DNA of 64,000 nucleotides, taken from positions 20,397,501 through 20,461,500 of the forward strand of contig NC_071671.1 in the NCBI RefSeq assembly GCF_028554725.1, read 5' to 3'. Source of the DNA: Zeugodacus cucurbitae. Its lineage: Eukaryota > Arthropoda > Insecta > Diptera > Tephritidae. The translations under genes and the position numbers were made by a program. Below, in pieces: positions 61,843 through 64,000 of the stretch (its first letter is position 1; the number at the start of each line of letters is the position of its first letter). Under the pieces are notes generated by a model. It was given only the letters and a program-made list of their open reading frames with translations. It did no database searches and was not told the DNA's origin.

Positions 61843-64000
61843 CAATTAAAAACTTTCCTCACTTACGTGAACTTCTACACATGATCCCAACCTCCTTATC
61901 CTATGAGTTGTTTATAGATAAAAATTACTGCTGCGTGTCTGTTGTTATGCTTCTGTGAGCCTATGCATCTCCTTAATTAGCATTTAATTACTTAGCGAAT
62001 ATTTCTAATGCCACCGAGCTTTTGGCACCTCGTGTGCGCCTGTAGATATGCTTTCATTTTGGTTTTCTGTTTTTCTGTGTTGGAATTAATTGAAAGAGCA
62101 ACCGTTTCCACCAGAGTACGTGAAAAATAGAAAAGTGCGTTAATTAAAAGAGGCTAAGGTCTGGGTAGAGGAATAGTTGTGTGGGTGGTGTGTTTCGCTG
62201 ACACTGATGAGTTGGGAGAGTATGAAAAATTTTTGAAGAAAAAATCTTGAAAAATGTGTGAAAAGTATTTTCTGGCATTTTTGGGTAGCAGTTGTTCGAA
62301 AATTATCTTAGTAATACGAAAATCTTTACCACAGTAACAATAACAGCAAAAAATTTTCAAATCTAATTCTTGTTGGAGACTGATCCCAATAGAAATTATA
62401 TGAGAAAGGGAACTCCATCGAAGAAATTCGAAGTCTGTATTCATATTTTGGTCTACAGATCAGAGAACCGATTCTTCGGACCGATTTTTTAAGAAGAATA
62501 TCTGATCTAAGGACAGGAGCCAAAAGTATTCTTTGGTCTAAAAATCGACATATATTAGGTAGTCCATGAACCGCGTATTACAGAGGGGAAATCTCTCAGT
62601 GTAAGGTCTTAACCCTTTTCGTCTTTCCTTCTTGGACCCATCAGACCAAAACAATGTCTTTCTAGACGGCAATGAATCATTTCAATAGAAGTAAAGTAAT
62701 ACAACTTTCTCTTCAATATACTCTAACCTTCAAATCTCTCATAACCACAAAACACCAAGAGCGTCACCGACACAATTTCAATTTTCCACTTGACTCACAC
62801 AATTCCAAAATAATAATATGCATTTCATTCCATGTCGTATTTATGTGCAAATTTTGGTTGTGCATGTGTAATTAAGTGAATGCTCGTGTTCTACAAACAT
62901 GACTCGTACAATGAAGCAAAAAACGAAACATTTGTATTTTGTTCTACTAAAATTGGGGAATGCAAAGAGAAAAACAACAACGAGTCTACTAACTTTTATG
63001 CATATATTTTGTAAGTCAAAGTACACAACACGCGCCACAGTGTCGTTGCACTCTTGTTGGGACTTTGTAATGCTCACATACCTCAATTCAAATACTTTTC
63101 ATTTCTTCTTTGGATTATTTTAAGACATCCTTTGCGTAGCCAAAATTGTACGGTCTAGTTGTTTTCTTGCACAGTTAAGTTGATATTTTTGGTTTTAGTA
63201 CACTTTTTTGATAGAGAGACGGAGAAGTGAAGTGAATCCAAATAGTAATATACTGGAAGAATTGCAGCTATAATGATTATTGTTCTAGCCCCTCTGAAAT
63301 GTTTCTGCTTATAGGTAAGCCAATCCCAGGCACAATATCTATTCTCCTAACGAACTTCGTAGAGTTTGATCGCAATTTCATCAATATACCAAAGTAATAG
63401 TATGGCATTAAAGTGAAATAACGTAAATTTTACAAACATCGGTTATTGTTTTCGAAATTAAAGTATTATTAATTTAAATAAACTATTATTTTAGATAGAT
63501 GGCTGCCAAATCATATATTCAACTGTCGACTTTCTTGGGATATCTTAATAACCATATTGTTATCACATGTTTATTTAAAGATCTTTTTTAGTTAACCTTT
63601 CTAAATAGATGACAACCCTGTTCAAACAAATTTTAATTACAACTTTCTCAGCTCTCATTTTGAAATACTTGTTGAGTAATTGTAAAGTAATTAATTAATA
63701 TGTACCGTTTTGTTTTAAAATAAATCTGTTTAATATTTTCGTTCATATGTAATGAATTAGTTTATGTTTACAATTTTAATGTAGTAAATATTTTGAAGGT
63801 ATAGCATCACTCTTATTTTCTTCCTTCTAATAAAGTTGTTTTAAACCCTTTTACTTTGACTTCCATTTTGTAACAATTGTTTTCTCTTGACAATTTCATT
63901 TCTTTAACCTTTTAACCCCGCTCCGCTTCCAGAGCAATTTCAACTAAAGACTCTCGAAGAAAAGCTCAGTATGCGTCCATAATTTAGCCATAAGTAACCC
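61843..64000. other. Non-coding stretch to the right edge
   Basis: No gene, repeat array or transposon is recognisable on either strand. Short open frames lack motifs. Confidence 0.45.

Noticed and set aside
1..64000. CRISPR arrays, prophage or bacterial operons
   Set aside because: No regularly spaced repeats, no bacterial gene content, and composition and transposons are those of an insect genome.

Overview
The window looks like chromosomal DNA of a higher fly, most likely a tephritid fruit fly (Bactrocera/Ceratitis type). It is AT-rich and gene-poor, has dipteran-style CAA/GTT runs, carries insect transposons of the RTE, LOA, Tc1 and Helitron groups, and contains a dispersed repeat that I associate from memory with tephritid genomes. 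The genus is inference. There are no bacterial operons, CRISPR arrays or phage genes.

The only host gene I can support is the first coding exon of a conventional protein kinase C, best matched to Pkc53E, on the minus strand at 23973-24166. It carries the pseudosubstrate and the start of the first C1 zinc-binding domain and ends at a clean GTGAGT splice donor. The next exon would lie at lower coordinates and I did not find it, so positions 1-23972 are probably one very large first intron that runs off the left edge. Positions above 24166 are the 5' UTR, upstream introns or promoter region of this gene, and then intergenic DNA.

Layout. 1-4650: a degenerate LOA-clade non-LTR retrotransposon on the plus strand, split by a 5'-truncated RTE-clade element on the minus strand (166-1556) with a 10-bp target-site duplication. 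4651-23972: AT-rich intron with microsatellites, a 147-bp tandem duplication and a relic of a dispersed repeat. 23973-24166: Pkc53E exon. 24167-42799: non-coding DNA with a nearly 500-bp ATTTT pentanucleotide array, two degenerate repeat fields (32.6-33.0 kb and 33.5-35.0 kb) and several GC-richer islands that may be regulatory. 42800-43510: a dead Tc1-like DNA transposon with long terminal inverted repeats and a recognisable transposase relic. 43511-54900: mostly non-coding, with a possible pogo-like end, a decayed GTTAAGTTACG minisatellite and a dispersed repeat. 54912-57326: a shrunken Helitron with a broken PIF1-type helicase containing an exact 349-bp tandem duplication. 58387-61842: a transposon cluster with a second truncated RTE copy (perfect 10-bp duplication), a LOA endonuclease-to-RT linker fragment, and the 5' half of a third RTE. 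61843-64000: nothing recognisable.

I see no new multi-gene system. The most informative features are the datable insertions: two RTE copies with perfect 10-bp duplications but different 3' tails, the nested LOA/RTE pair, the fresh duplication in the Helitron, and a small signal-peptide-like reading frame that appears to have been interrupted by the second RTE copy.
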